Shown: positions 7,046 through 14,447, counted from the stretch's first letter. The stretch is 16,811 bases of DNA from DATLYH01 sp035575035 (GCA_035575035.1 DATLYH010000189.1:1-16811), one strand, 5' to 3'. A program made the numbers and translations. The notes: generated by a model from the sequence alone, not told the origin.

Positions 7046-8121
7046 TTCACAAATACATCCTGCCCGTGATCGCGGTGGCAGCCCTGAGCTTCGCCGTCGT
7101 CTATGTCCTCAACACCCGCAAGGTCGAGTCACCGACCGAGCCCTACGCGTCGCCGGCCGCCAAACCGGATGAAACGGGTCTGGCCGGCTCCGGCATCGTC
7201 GAGCCAAGCACTCAGAACATCGCCGTCGGCGCGTCGGTGCCCGGCATCGTCACCTGGGTGATCCCCTTCGAGCGGGTCGGCACGCCGGTCAAGAAGGGGG
7301 AGGTGCTTTTCCGGCTGGACGACCGCCAGCAACGGGCAGAGCTGGCGCTGCGCGAGGCGATGCTGGAGTCGGCCAAGATCCAGCTGGAGCGGCAGGAGAA
7401 CATGCCGCGCCCCGAGGAAGTTGAGCCGATCGAAGCCCGGTTCCGCGAGGCCCGGGTCAACCTGGCCGACCAGGAAGAGCAGTTCGAGCGTGCCCGGCGG
7501 CTCTTCTCCAAGCAGGCCATGAGCGAGATCGATTTCACCCGACGCAACTTTGCCGTCCAGATAGCCCAGGAGCAGGTGCGGCGGGCCGAGGCCGACCTGA
7601 AGCTGATCAAGGCCGGCGCCTGGAAGTATGACCTTGCCGTGTCCCGGGCCGCCGTCAAGCAGGCCGAAGCCCAGGTCCTGCAAGTCAAGACGGCCCTGGA
7701 ATTACTCGAAGTGAGGGCCCCGATCGACGCCGAGTTGCTGCAAATCAACGTTCGGCCGGGGGAGTTCGTTGGTGCGCCGCCCGGCCAGACGCTCGTCCTG
7801 CTGGGCAACGTCAAGGATATTCACGTGCGCGTCGATATCGACGAGCACGACGCCCCGCGCTTCCAGCCCGGTATGCCGGCGGTCGGCTACCTGCGCGGCC
7901 TGACCAATGTCAAGTACCCGCTGGAGTATGTCCGCACCGAGCACTACATCGTGCCCAAGAAGTCACTGACAGGGGACAACACCGAGCGCGTCGATACCCG
8001 GGTGCTTCAGGTGATTTACAAGTTCAAGACCAAGCCGGACGATTCCAACCGCGTCTACATCGGCCAGCAGATGGATGTCTTCTTGCAGAAGCCGTCGGAA
8101 CAGTCGGCGCAGCGAGATTGA
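7042..8121 (+). CDS. HlyD/DevB-type periplasmic adaptor (membrane fusion protein)
   Basis: A 359-residue adaptor that would link the inner-membrane ABC exporter to the cell envelope. One N-terminal membrane anchor (about residues 5-24) is followed by a first lipoyl half and barrel-like segment (VPGIVTWVIPFERVGTPVKKGEVLFRLDD, written here as its key turns near 66-94), a long alpha-hairpin coiled coil (about 95-222, rich in Ala, Glu, Arg and Gln), the second lipoyl half (LEVRAPIDAELLQINVRPGE, 222-241), and a beta-barrel region (about 250-350). The start ATG overlaps the ATPase stop (ATGA), the usual sign of translational coupling. Together with the permease and ATPase it gives the three inner-membrane and periplasmic parts of a DevBCA-like machine. 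No TolC-like outer-membrane protein is in the window. Confidence 0.92.
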   Translation: MIHKYILPVIAVAALSFAVVYVLNTRKVESPTEPYASPAAKPDETGLAGSGIVEPSTQNIAVGASVPGIVTWVIPFERVGTPVKKGEVLFRLDDRQQRAELALREAMLESAKIQLERQENMPRPEEVEPIEARFREARVNLADQEEQFERARRLFSKQAMSEIDFTRRNFAVQIAQEQVRRAEADLKLIKAGAWKYDLAVSRAAVKQAEAQVLQVKTALELLEVRAPIDAELLQINVRPGEFVGAPPGQTLVLLGNVKDIHVRVDIDEHDAPRFQPGMPAVGYLRGLTNVKYPLEYVRTEHYIVPKKSLTGDNTERVDTRVLQVIYKFKTKPDDSNRVYIGQQMDVFLQKPSEQSAQRD

Positions 8122-8134
8122 CCGCGCTTCTGTC

Positions 8135-8187
8135 CGAGCCCGGAGCGTCAGTGCCGGGTACGACGAGCCCGGAGCGTCAGCGACGGG
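8135..8187. repeat. Two tandem copies of the dispersed 'SPERQRR' repeat
   Basis: The unit CGAGCCCGGAGCGTCAG occurs at 8135-8151 and again at 8164-8180, each followed by a related tail (TGCCGGG and CGACGGG). In one frame it reads SPERQRR, a short peptide often seen in spurious planctomycete ORFs. A further copy with two mismatches lies on the minus strand at 14448-14471. It sits just after the adaptor gene and before the convergent small secreted gene. Confidence 0.75.
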
Positions 8188-8234
8188 ATAAGGTCGGCTC
8201 CATCGCCGACGTTCCGGGCGCTGACAGAAACGCC

Positions 8235-8543
8235 TCAGAACACGTCGAGCCAGAAGTGGTGGCCGCGGTAATAGTGCTGCGGCTGCCAGTACTCGTAGCG
8301 CCAGTGCGGCTCATGGAAGGGAGGGAAGGCCATGTACGCCGGCGGCCGCATGTAGTGCGAGCCGGGGCGCTCCGGCCACTTCGGGCTCATCTGCGGCCAG
8401 TAATTGTGCGGGAAGTAATAGTACGGGTAGTAGAAGAAGCGGTCGAGGTTGTAAAACTGGGCCCGGACGGGCGTCGTCGGGCCGAGCCAGCCAACCACCG
8501 TCAGGACACCGACGAGCAGGGCGAGTTGGAAGCGGCGGGGCAT
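8235..8543 (-). CDS. Small secreted Tyr/Trp/His-rich protein of unknown function
   Basis: A 102-residue protein. The ATG at 8543 is chosen because AGGAGGAG lies just upstream and a clean signal peptide follows: a basic MPRR start, a hydrophobic core, and a probable cleavage after VRA near residue 28. The mature part of about 73 residues contains 13 Tyr, 5 Trp, 8 Phe and 7 His, including the run FFYYPYYYFPHNYWP. There are no Cys residues and no recognisable catalytic motif. Such composition is seen in small exported planctomycete proteins of unknown role; envelope or surface-layer packing is a possibility, not a conclusion. It converges with the ABC exporter operon and is divergent from purB. 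Confidence 0.75.
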   Translation of the reverse strand: MPRRFQLALLVGVLTVVGWLGPTTPVRAQFYNLDRFFYYPYYYFPHNYWPQMSPKWPERPGSHYMRPPAYMAFPPFHEPHWRYEYWQPQHYYRGHHFWLDVF

Positions 8544-8744
8544 TATCTCTCCTCCTGGATCAGCGCGGCGCACGGCCGCAGATTCCCTTCTCGACAACTC
8601 TACCCGATGAACCGGCGCCCGGCCGGGACAGCCCCCCTCCGGCCGCACTAAAATGAGCGCGCGTGCGGGCAGCGGCGCGGCCTGCGCCGACTGCGCCGGT
8701 GGTTCCGGACTTGGCGACTTCAGCGCCTGGGAGGGCAGGCCCGG

Positions 8745-8784
8745 CCCTCGTTGGAAATGTCCTTCCCTCGTTGGAAATGTCCTT
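8745..8784. repeat. Perfect 20-bp tandem duplication upstream of purB
   Basis: The unit CCCTCGTTGGAAATGTCCTT occurs twice back to back (8745-8764 and 8765-8784), directly before the purB ribosome-binding site. It would lie in the purB leader and could be either a recent slippage duplication or part of a dispersed repeat. Confidence 0.8.
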
Positions 8785-8800
8785 GATGAGGAGTGACGCT

Positions 8801-10264
8801 ATGCCGATGGGCGACGCGCACGAGGCGTATGACAACCCGCTGGTCACGCGCTACGCCAGCCGGGAGATGGCTGAGCTGTGGGGGCCGCGGCGCAAATTCA
8901 GCACCTGGCGCCGCCTCTGGGTCGCCTTGGCCGAGGCGCAACATGAGCTGGGTTTGCCCGCCGACGACGGCCGGACCCCGCGCATCCGGCCGGAACAACT
9001 CGCCGAGCTGCGGGCCAAGGTCGATGTCATCGACTTCGCTCGGGCCGATGCCCTGGAGCGGCAGCTTCGCCACGATGTCGTGGCCCACATCCGCGCCTAT
9101 GCCGAGGTCTGCCCTGGGGCAGCCGACATCATCCATCTCGGCGCCACGAGTTGCTATGTCACCGACAACACCGACCTGATCCTGATGCGCGACGGACTCG
9201 GCCTGCTGCGCGACCGGCTGGTCGGGGTCATTGATGCTCTAGCCCGCTTCGCCGTCCGTTGGCGCGATCGGGCCACGCTTGGCTTCACCCACTTCCAACC
9301 GGCCCAACTCACCACGGTCGGCAAGCGCGCCTGCCTGTGGTGTTACGACTTTATCCTCGACCTGCATGAAATCGAACATCGCCTGGCCACGCTGCGTTTC
9401 CGCGGCGCCAAGGGGACGACCGGGACCCAGGCCAGCTTCCTGGCGCTGTTCCGCGGCGACCACGACAAGGTCCGCCGGCTCGACGAGTTGGTGGCGAGGA
9501 AGATGGGCTTCGACCAGACCTACCCAGTCACCGGACAGACCTACTCGCGTAAGGTGGACAGCCAGGTGATCGATGCCCTGTCGGGCCTGGGTCAGTCGGC
9601 CCACAAGTTCGGCACGGATCTGCGGCTACTCCAGCACCGGCAGGAAGTCGAAGAGCCGTTCGAGGCGGAGCAGGTCGGCTCGTCGGCGATGGCCTACAAG
9701 CGCAATCCGATGCGGGCGGAGCGGATGTGCGGTCTGGCCCGCTTCCTGACGAGCCTGGCTGTCAGCGCCGCCCAGACGGCGGCCGTACAGTGGCTGGAGC
9801 GGTCCCTCGACGATAGCGTCAACCGCCGGCTAACTTTGCCGCAGGCGTTTCTGGCCGCCGACGGCGTCCTCCGGCTGGCGCTGAACCTGGCTAATGGTCT
9901 GGTGGTCAACCCGGATGTCATCGCCCGCAATGTCGAGCAGCTGTTCCCTTACATGGCCACGGAGAATGTGCTCATGGCGGCCGTAGCCCGCGGCGGCAAC
10001 CGCCAGGAATTGCACGAGCGCATCCGCCAGCACAGCCTCGCCGTGACCGCCCGACTCAAGGCGGGGGCGGCGAAGAACGACCTGCTGGACCGGCTCCGAG
10101 CCGATCCTGCTTTCGCGGGCGTCGATTTTGACGAGGTGATCCGGCAGGGCTACTTCGTCGGCCGCGCCCCGGAGCAAGTGGACGAGTTCATCGCCCAGGA
10201 AGTCGAGCCGATCCGCCGGCGCTACCGCCACCTGTTGGGCCAGACCGCAGAAGTGACCGTATAG
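8801..10264 (+). CDS. purB: Adenylosuccinate lyase
   Basis: A 487-residue enzyme of the fumarase/aspartase superfamily. It cleaves adenylosuccinate to AMP and SAICAR to AICAR, both releasing fumarate, in purine synthesis. Family features: HLGATSCYVTDNTDL (112-126), FTHFQPAQLTTVGKR (162-176, with the catalytic His164), and the flexible-loop signature SSAMAYKRNPMRAE (294-307, catalytic Ser at 294/295). The loop, the FTHFQPAQLTTVGKR block and the overall length resemble the animal-type enzyme (about 484 residues in human) more than the shorter Bacillus type. The start at 8801 has GAGGAG about 7 bases upstream; the open frame extends further upstream only through a repeat-containing leader. It converges with the FHA gene and stands alone, not in a purine operon. 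Confidence 0.95.
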   Translation: MPMGDAHEAYDNPLVTRYASREMAELWGPRRKFSTWRRLWVALAEAQHELGLPADDGRTPRIRPEQLAELRAKVDVIDFARADALERQLRHDVVAHIRAYAEVCPGAADIIHLGATSCYVTDNTDLILMRDGLGLLRDRLVGVIDALARFAVRWRDRATLGFTHFQPAQLTTVGKRACLWCYDFILDLHEIEHRLATLRFRGAKGTTGTQASFLALFRGDHDKVRRLDELVARKMGFDQTYPVTGQTYSRKVDSQVIDALSGLGQSAHKFGTDLRLLQHRQEVEEPFEAEQVGSSAMAYKRNPMRAERMCGLARFLTSLAVSAAQTAAVQWLERSLDDSVNRRLTLPQAFLAADGVLRLALNLANGLVVNPDVIARNVEQLFPYMATENVLMAAVARGGNRQELHERIRQHSLAVTARLKAGAAKNDLLDRLRADPAFAGVDFDEVIRQGYFVGRAPEQVDEFIAQEVEPIRRRYRHLLGQTAEVTV

Positions 10265-10298
10265 GTGTGGAAAGGAGCAGGCCTGCGCCGCGTATCTG

Positions 10299-10697
10299 CT
10301 ACGGGGGACCGTGGCGGGAGGGGTCAGCCAGCGGCTGGAACTCCATGGCGGCGGCCTCGGGTGTGGTTGCGCCGACACAGGCCGTGGTGTCGCACAATTC
10401 CTCCGGGTCGATCAGGACTCGGAAGACGATCGGCCCCAGGCTCAGTTCATCGCCGTGCTGCAAGGGGAGCGGGATCAGGGCGCGGCGGCCATTGACAAAG
10501 GTGCCGTTGTAAGAGCCCAGGTCCTGGACCAGGGGCTGAGACCCTTCCCGGGTGAACTGACAATGGCGGCGGGAGATGCAGGCCAGCGGCAGGGCGAAAT
10601 CGCTCTCGCTGCGCCGTCCGATGACGAACGGGAAGCGATCGATCTCAATCTCCATGCCATCATCTGTCGGCCCAATCTTCTGCAGCCGGATCTTCAT
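10299..10697 (-). CDS. FHA-domain protein
   Basis: A 132-residue protein that is essentially one forkhead-associated domain, a phosphothreonine-binding module. Key residues are visible: FVIGRRSESD (24-33, with the conserved Gly27-Arg28), ISRRHCQF (41-48) with Ser42 and His45, and DLGSYNGTFVNG (59-70) with Asn64-Gly65. A short tail of about 30 residues without a recognisable fold follows. No membrane segment is present, so it is probably cytoplasmic. The start at 10697 (MKIRLQ) is preceded by GGGAG about 8 bases upstream and begins right at the domain; an in-frame ATG at 10721 would add eight residues. It is a plausible partner for Hanks-type kinases such as the one at 2085-3689, but that is inference. 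Confidence 0.9.
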   Translation of the reverse strand: MKIRLQKIGPTDDGMEIEIDRFPFVIGRRSESDFALPLACISRRHCQFTREGSQPLVQDLGSYNGTFVNGRRALIPLPLQHGDELSLGPIVFRVLIDPEELCDTTACVGATTPEAAAMEFQPLADPSRHGPP

Positions 10698-10859
10698 CGG
10701 CCATCTCCCAAGGCACAACACTGGACAGGGCGAACCGTGTGCTCCTCAGTTTAGCAGCTGGCATCGACGGAGCAAGATATTCGCATTGGTATCGACGAAC
10801 CGGCGAAACAGGGGCCCGAAGAGAGACGCTCGGTCAAGACCGCCGGCTGCGCCAACGGT

Positions 10860-10942
10860 CCGTAGCCGAATTCGCCCGACTGCGGGAGATATTCGCCAGA
10901 ATTCAGGCCGAGCTATCCCGATTCCAGCACATTCGGCTACGG
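10860..10942. repeat. Perfect 12-bp inverted repeat in the NicO/FHA intergenic region
   Basis: CCGTAGCCGAAT (10860-10871) and ATTCGGCTACGG (10931-10942) are exact inverted copies separated by 59 bases. The interval contains a small hairpin (CCCG-ACTG-CGGG) and two GAATTC sites. It begins about 8 bases after the NicO stop codon in the transcription direction, so it could be a transcript 3' structure. No U-tract is present. Confidence 0.5.
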
Positions 10943-10950
10943 GCCCCGGC

Positions 10951-12591
10951 TCATCGGCTGGAGTGAATGACTGGGGGGACGGGTGCCATGCGCGTCTGGA
11001 CCGTGTCGTAACACAGCCACAGGCCGACGGCAGTGATCAGGATGGCGCTGAGCACGGGCAGCGCCTTGAACAGCCGGCTCTCATCCCAACGCGCCCCGGC
11101 CAGGCCGCGGGCCTGAACGACCAGGATGCCGATCGCGATCAGGACCGCCGCCAGCCCGGCGCTGAATGCCAGCAGCAGCGGCAGGGCTAGCCACAGGAGG
11201 TTCTTGGCCACGGCCACCATCAACAACACCACCGCATCCCAGCACGGTAGGATGCCGCCTTGCGTCCCCAGGATGATCAAACCCCAGATGCCGGCCCGCG
11301 CGGGCAGCGGGTGGGCGTGGCCGTGCTCATCGTGGTAATGGTCGGCATGGCCGTGGTCGTGATGGTGATGATGGCCGTGATGGTGGTGAGGGCCGTGGCC
11401 CCCCAGGTGGAAGTGATCGGCCTGGCCGCTGAGCCGGCGGAGCAATAGCCAGACGCCTAAACCGACAATGAGCAGCCCACTGACCAGGCCCAGGACAGTC
11501 TCTACGTCGCGCCGCATCGCCGCCGATGAGTCATGGGGGAAATAGAGCCACAGCACCAGCGCCAGCACCAGCACCACGCCCGTGTGCGTCAGCGTGGTGA
11601 CCAGACCGAGCACCAGCGCATGCCAGACGGTGCCGCGCTGCCCGACCAGGTAGGCGGCCACCAGCGTCTTGCCGTGGCCCGGCGTCAGGGCATGGGCCGC
11701 CCCCAGTCCCGCGGCCAGAAGCAGCATCATCCAGAAGCCGCGCTCCGAGTCGAGGAAGAGCCGCAACAGGCCCTCATCCTCGGACCAGGCCGTCGGAGCG
11801 GCCGGCTCCGGGACCGAGGGGGCGGCTCGCGCCTCAGCAGGCGGCGGCGCGGATTCCGGCTTGAACCAGCCTTTCGGCCCCGCGTCGGTCTCGCCGGCTG
11901 CCGGTCGGAGGAGCGCGACCGGCCCCCCGGCCGCATCGGCCGCGCCCTTGGCCGGCAAGGTCACGACCTCGAACATTGCCGACGCCCGGCGCATCCGATC
12001 CTCGTCGCCGGGCTTCAGCTCGGTGGCCGACCGGCCCTTGAGCGCCTCGTCCGGCTCGCTCTTGCGGACCAGCGGCGCGGACGGGTCGTTGCCGAGCGAC
12101 AGCCGGACCAGCCCCGCTTCGCGGTCGTAGTTATCCTCGCGGAACGTGAACTCGTAGCGCCGGCCGGGGCGGAGGTCCCAGCGCGCCTGAAAGAGGAAGT
12201 CACAGAGGAGATGGTCCAGTACCTGATGGCTGTGCCGGGTGCAGGTGAATGTCAGGTCCTTGCCGTCGAGCTGAGCGGTCAGGTTGGCGGCGAGGATGGG
12301 GGCGTACAGGCGGGTGAACGCCTCGTAGTAATCGCGCGGCCTGGTCAAGCGAGCCAGCTCCCCGCCCTCGATGACCGCAAGCAGGTCCTTGACCGCCGTC
12401 TGTTGCGATAGCTCCAGCCGATAGGCGACGGTCACACCTTCGGCCGTCAGGCACACGTCGATGGTCCGCTCGTAGATGCCCAGATCGACCGGATGAGCCC
12501 GCACCACGCCCGCCAGCCAGCCCAGGATCAGCACGGACAAGGCGACAAGGTGACAAGGTGACAAGGTGAAAGAGGAGCGGCCTGTGGGCAT
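10951..12591 (-). CDS. NicO-type nickel/cobalt transporter with large N-terminal periplasmic domain
   Basis: A 546-residue membrane protein related to RcnA/NicO nickel and cobalt transporters. An N-terminal signal sequence ends near VVRA-H (residue 32). It is followed by an extracytoplasmic domain of about 250 residues (33-285) that the short RcnA proteins lack. The membrane part starts near 286 and carries the family motif GAAHALTPGHGKTL (297-310), about six helices, a His-rich cytoplasmic loop (392-427, with runs of four and five His), and GGILPCWDAVVLL (445-457). The His loop is a likely metal-binding or sensing segment. AGGAGG lies 7 bases before the ATG at 12591. It follows the squalene-repeat gene by 48 bases on the same strand, so the two may be cotranscribed. 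Direction of transport (efflux or uptake) cannot be decided from sequence; RcnA is an exporter. The ribosome-binding site is flanked by inverted octamer arrays. Confidence 0.88.
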   Translation of the reverse strand: MPTGRSSFTLSPCHLVALSVLILGWLAGVVRAHPVDLGIYERTIDVCLTAEGVTVAYRLELSQQTAVKDLLAVIEGGELARLTRPRDYYEAFTRLYAPILAANLTAQLDGKDLTFTCTRHSHQVLDHLLCDFLFQARWDLRPGRRYEFTFREDNYDREAGLVRLSLGNDPSAPLVRKSEPDEALKGRSATELKPGDEDRMRRASAMFEVVTLPAKGAADAAGGPVALLRPAAGETDAGPKGWFKPESAPPPAEARAAPSVPEPAAPTAWSEDEGLLRLFLDSERGFWMMLLLAAGLGAAHALTPGHGKTLVAAYLVGQRGTVWHALVLGLVTTLTHTGVVLVLALVLWLYFPHDSSAAMRRDVETVLGLVSGLLIVGLGVWLLLRRLSGQADHFHLGGHGPHHHHGHHHHHDHGHADHYHDEHGHAHPLPARAGIWGLIILGTQGGILPCWDAVVLLMVAVAKNLLWLALPLLLAFSAGLAAVLIAIGILVVQARGLAGARWDESRLFKALPVLSAILITAVGLWLCYDTVQTRMAPVPPVIHSSR

Positions 12592-12643
12592 CGTGCAACC
12601 TCCTTTGTCACCTTGTCACCCGGTCACCTTGTCACCTTGTCAC
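12535..12643. repeat. Inverted arrays of the octamer TGACAAGG around the NicO start
   Basis: On the plus strand, four tandem units of (T/C)GACAAGG type occupy 12535-12569, and the inverted form (TTGTCACC repeated, with one CCGGTCACC variant) occupies 12604-12643. In NicO mRNA the two arrays are complementary over at least 16 bases and leave the Shine-Dalgarno and the ATG in the loop. The left array is also coding: it gives the FTLSPCHLVALS part of the NicO signal peptide. The right array overlaps the stop codon of the upstream gene. Confidence 0.8.
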
Positions 12644-13794
12644 TTCCGAGGCTTGCAGTAGCTCAGGGCCATGAGGGCGTACCCCGTTACCAGGTTGGGG
12701 TCACCTTCCATCCAGCGGTCCAACTCGTTGACCCAGCTGCCGTCGGGCCGCTGCCGCTTGGCCAGGGCGGCGGTCAGGTCGGCCCGCCAGTCGCGCAGCT
12801 CCTTACGGCCGTCGGGGCCGATCACCTCGATCCGGTCAACGCCGAGCGTGTCCAGGCACTTGGCCATGGTGTGGTAGTAGTAGTACAGGCCGCGCTGGGC
12901 GGCGTGCGGCGGCATGCCGGGGTTAGCATCGACGGTGTAGTTCTTCTGGATCCACTCGAAGGCCTTCTTGATGCGCGGATCATCACGGGAGACGCCGCAG
13001 TAGATCAGGCTCTTGATGCCGGCGTACGTCATGCTGCCGTAGCCGAACAGGCGGCCGTCGGCCGTCTCCACCTTGGTCTCGCCGCCGCCGGCTGCCGTGT
13101 AAATGAAACTGCCATCGTTGATCTTGCCGGCCCAGGGGCGGTCGTTGTGCTCGGTCTTGAGATTCTGGCAACGGCTGACAAAGACCAGTGCCTTTTTCAG
13201 GGCCGGGTCGTCCGGGGGAACTCCCGCCTCCCGGAGGGCGTCGAGGAAGTACTGCGTGTTCGACAGGTCGGGCCGGGACTTGCTGTCGTAGCCGGCCCCG
13301 CCGTAGAAGTCGTCGTCGCGCTTCTTGCCTTCTTCCTCGTCCCATTGCAGCTGCTTGAGGAACTTGACGGCGTCGCCGATCACCTGCTTGTAGCTGTCGC
13401 GGTTGGCGGCGCACAGCGCCATGACGTTGACGCTGGTGACATAGTTTTGCAGCTGCACCACGGGGTCCCGGCCGGCGATGTGGCCCGCCTTCGGGTTCAC
13501 CAGCGACTCAATGTACTTCAGCCCCTTCTCGACAACCGGATCCTGAGGCGTCACCTTGCCGCTGCGGAGCAGGCCGGTCACCACGACGCCGGTGATGCCG
13601 GGGCTTCGCTTGCCGCTCCAGCTGCCGTCGTCCGACTGAGAAGTCTTCAGATAATTGATGGCCCGATCGACCATGCGGTCCCACTGCTGAGGGTCGGGGC
13701 CGACCTTCTTCTCCGGCTGGGCGCCGCCGACCAGTGCCCCCACTGCCCCAACGGCGAGGACCGCCGCCAACCCGGTCCAGCGAAGTGCGTTCAT
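12640..13794 (-). CDS. Secreted prenyltransferase/squalene-oxidase-repeat protein
   Basis: A 384-residue protein with a signal peptide (hydrophobic to about residue 25) and an alpha/alpha-toroid made of repeats resembling those of squalene-hopene cyclases. Repeat landmarks are AINYLKTSQSDDGSW (45-59), AVKFLKQLQWDEEEG (142-156), KALVFVSRCQNL (201-212) with INDGSFIY (225-232), KAFEWIQKNY (277-286) and ALAKRQRPDGSW (343-354). The QxxxGxW-type motifs stand out. The DxDD catalytic motif of true class II cyclases is not seen, so cyclase activity is unlikely; the fold may bind or process another ligand outside the cytoplasm. Planctomycetes have many such secreted repeat proteins without known roles. 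GGAGAAGG lies just before the ATG at 13794. The stop codon lies within the octamer repeat, 48 bases before NicO. Confidence 0.88.
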   Translation of the reverse strand: MNALRWTGLAAVLAVGAVGALVGGAQPEKKVGPDPQQWDRMVDRAINYLKTSQSDDGSWSGKRSPGITGVVVTGLLRSGKVTPQDPVVEKGLKYIESLVNPKAGHIAGRDPVVQLQNYVTSVNVMALCAANRDSYKQVIGDAVKFLKQLQWDEEEGKKRDDDFYGGAGYDSKSRPDLSNTQYFLDALREAGVPPDDPALKKALVFVSRCQNLKTEHNDRPWAGKINDGSFIYTAAGGGETKVETADGRLFGYGSMTYAGIKSLIYCGVSRDDPRIKKAFEWIQKNYTVDANPGMPPHAAQRGLYYYYHTMAKCLDTLGVDRIEVIGPDGRKELRDWRADLTAALAKRQRPDGSWVNELDRWMEGDPNLVTGYALMALSYCKPRK

Positions 13795-14014
13795 ACTTCC
13801 TTCTCCAAGGAGGTTTCGGAAACTTCATTCTACCGTGCCGGGAGGCGGCTGCAAACCGGGTGCCGGACGCCGTTCCCCGCGGTTTCCCCGCGCATCATCG
13901 GCAGCAGCCGGTCCGGCTTGCCGCGTGGGGCGGCCATGATTTCGCCAGCGCTGAACAAAAAATGTGCAGGCCGAGGGGCACCAAGTTGTCAGGCGATGGG
14001 GCTGACGGCGCCGG

Positions 14015-14077
14015 CCGGTGCCTCGGACCGGGTAGGTGCCGCGAACCGAGCGGTGCCTCCCCGGTCCGAGGCACCGG
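14015..14077 (-). terminator. Long GC-rich hairpin directly after the 70-residue gene (candidate terminator)
   Basis: CCGGTGCCTCGGACCGGG (14015-14032) and its exact inverted copy (14060-14077) form an 18-bp perfect stem around a 27-base loop. The loop itself contains AGGTGCCGC and GCGGTGCCT, which could extend pairing with two G-U pairs in plus-strand RNA. It starts two bases after the stop of the minus-strand gene ending at 14080. No T-tract follows, so it is not a classical intrinsic terminator; it may be a 3' stabiliser or a dispersed repeat. Confidence 0.45.
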
Positions 14078-14079
14078 GC

Positions 14080-14292
14080 TCAGGGCGGCGGCGTTTTCCC
14101 TTCAGGTATGTACCAGACACACACCGTAATGTGATGTCCCACCCCGGGGCGCTCGCTCTCCGACTGACTGATGTGGACCAGCCGGCCGTGGTTGGCCGCC
14201 AGCCACTGGTTGATGTGGTCCTCCAGCGGCGGCTCGATCAGGGCAGTGCCGTGGCCGCTGACGTGCATGAACACTTTCACTCGCTCTTGCAT
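14080..14292 (-). CDS. Small conserved-looking protein of unknown function
   Basis: A 70-residue protein beginning MQERVKVFMHVSGHGTALIE and ending with a proline run. The ATG at 14292 is chosen because GGGAGG lies 8 bases upstream. The in-frame extension to 14487 runs through a dispersed repeat and has no ribosome-binding site. The predicted fold is mixed alpha/beta: a strand with VKVFMHVSG, a helix LEDHINQWLAANHG, and a strand HHITVCVWYIP. There is no signal peptide or membrane segment and no recognised domain. It stands alone, ends at a strong inverted repeat, and diverges from the DUF971-Mrp pair. Confidence 0.7.
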   Translation of the reverse strand: MQERVKVFMHVSGHGTALIEPPLEDHINQWLAANHGRLVHISQSESERPGVGHHITVCVWYIPEGKTPPP

Positions 14293-14447
14293 GGCCGTGC
14301 CTCCCGTGAGAGTCCGTGTTGCCACCTTAAACTGGATTCTACCTGGAAAAAACAGTCCGATCACCGCTCCCGCGCCGCTGTCGGAACCCCAAGCCTCAGT
14401 GATGGGTGGTGGCGCGCCCTGTCGCTCATGTTGCTGGGCTCGGACAA

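Noticed and set aside
10739..10966. Plus-strand frame of 75 codons between FHA and NicO genes
   Set aside because: GTG start without ribosome-binding site; it crosses an inverted repeat and overlaps the NicO stop; no recognisable domain.
11533..12411. Plus-strand open frame of 292 codons opposite the NicO gene
   Set aside because: Arg/Gly/Gln-rich shadow of the NicO coding strand, with no recognisable fold or ribosome-binding site.
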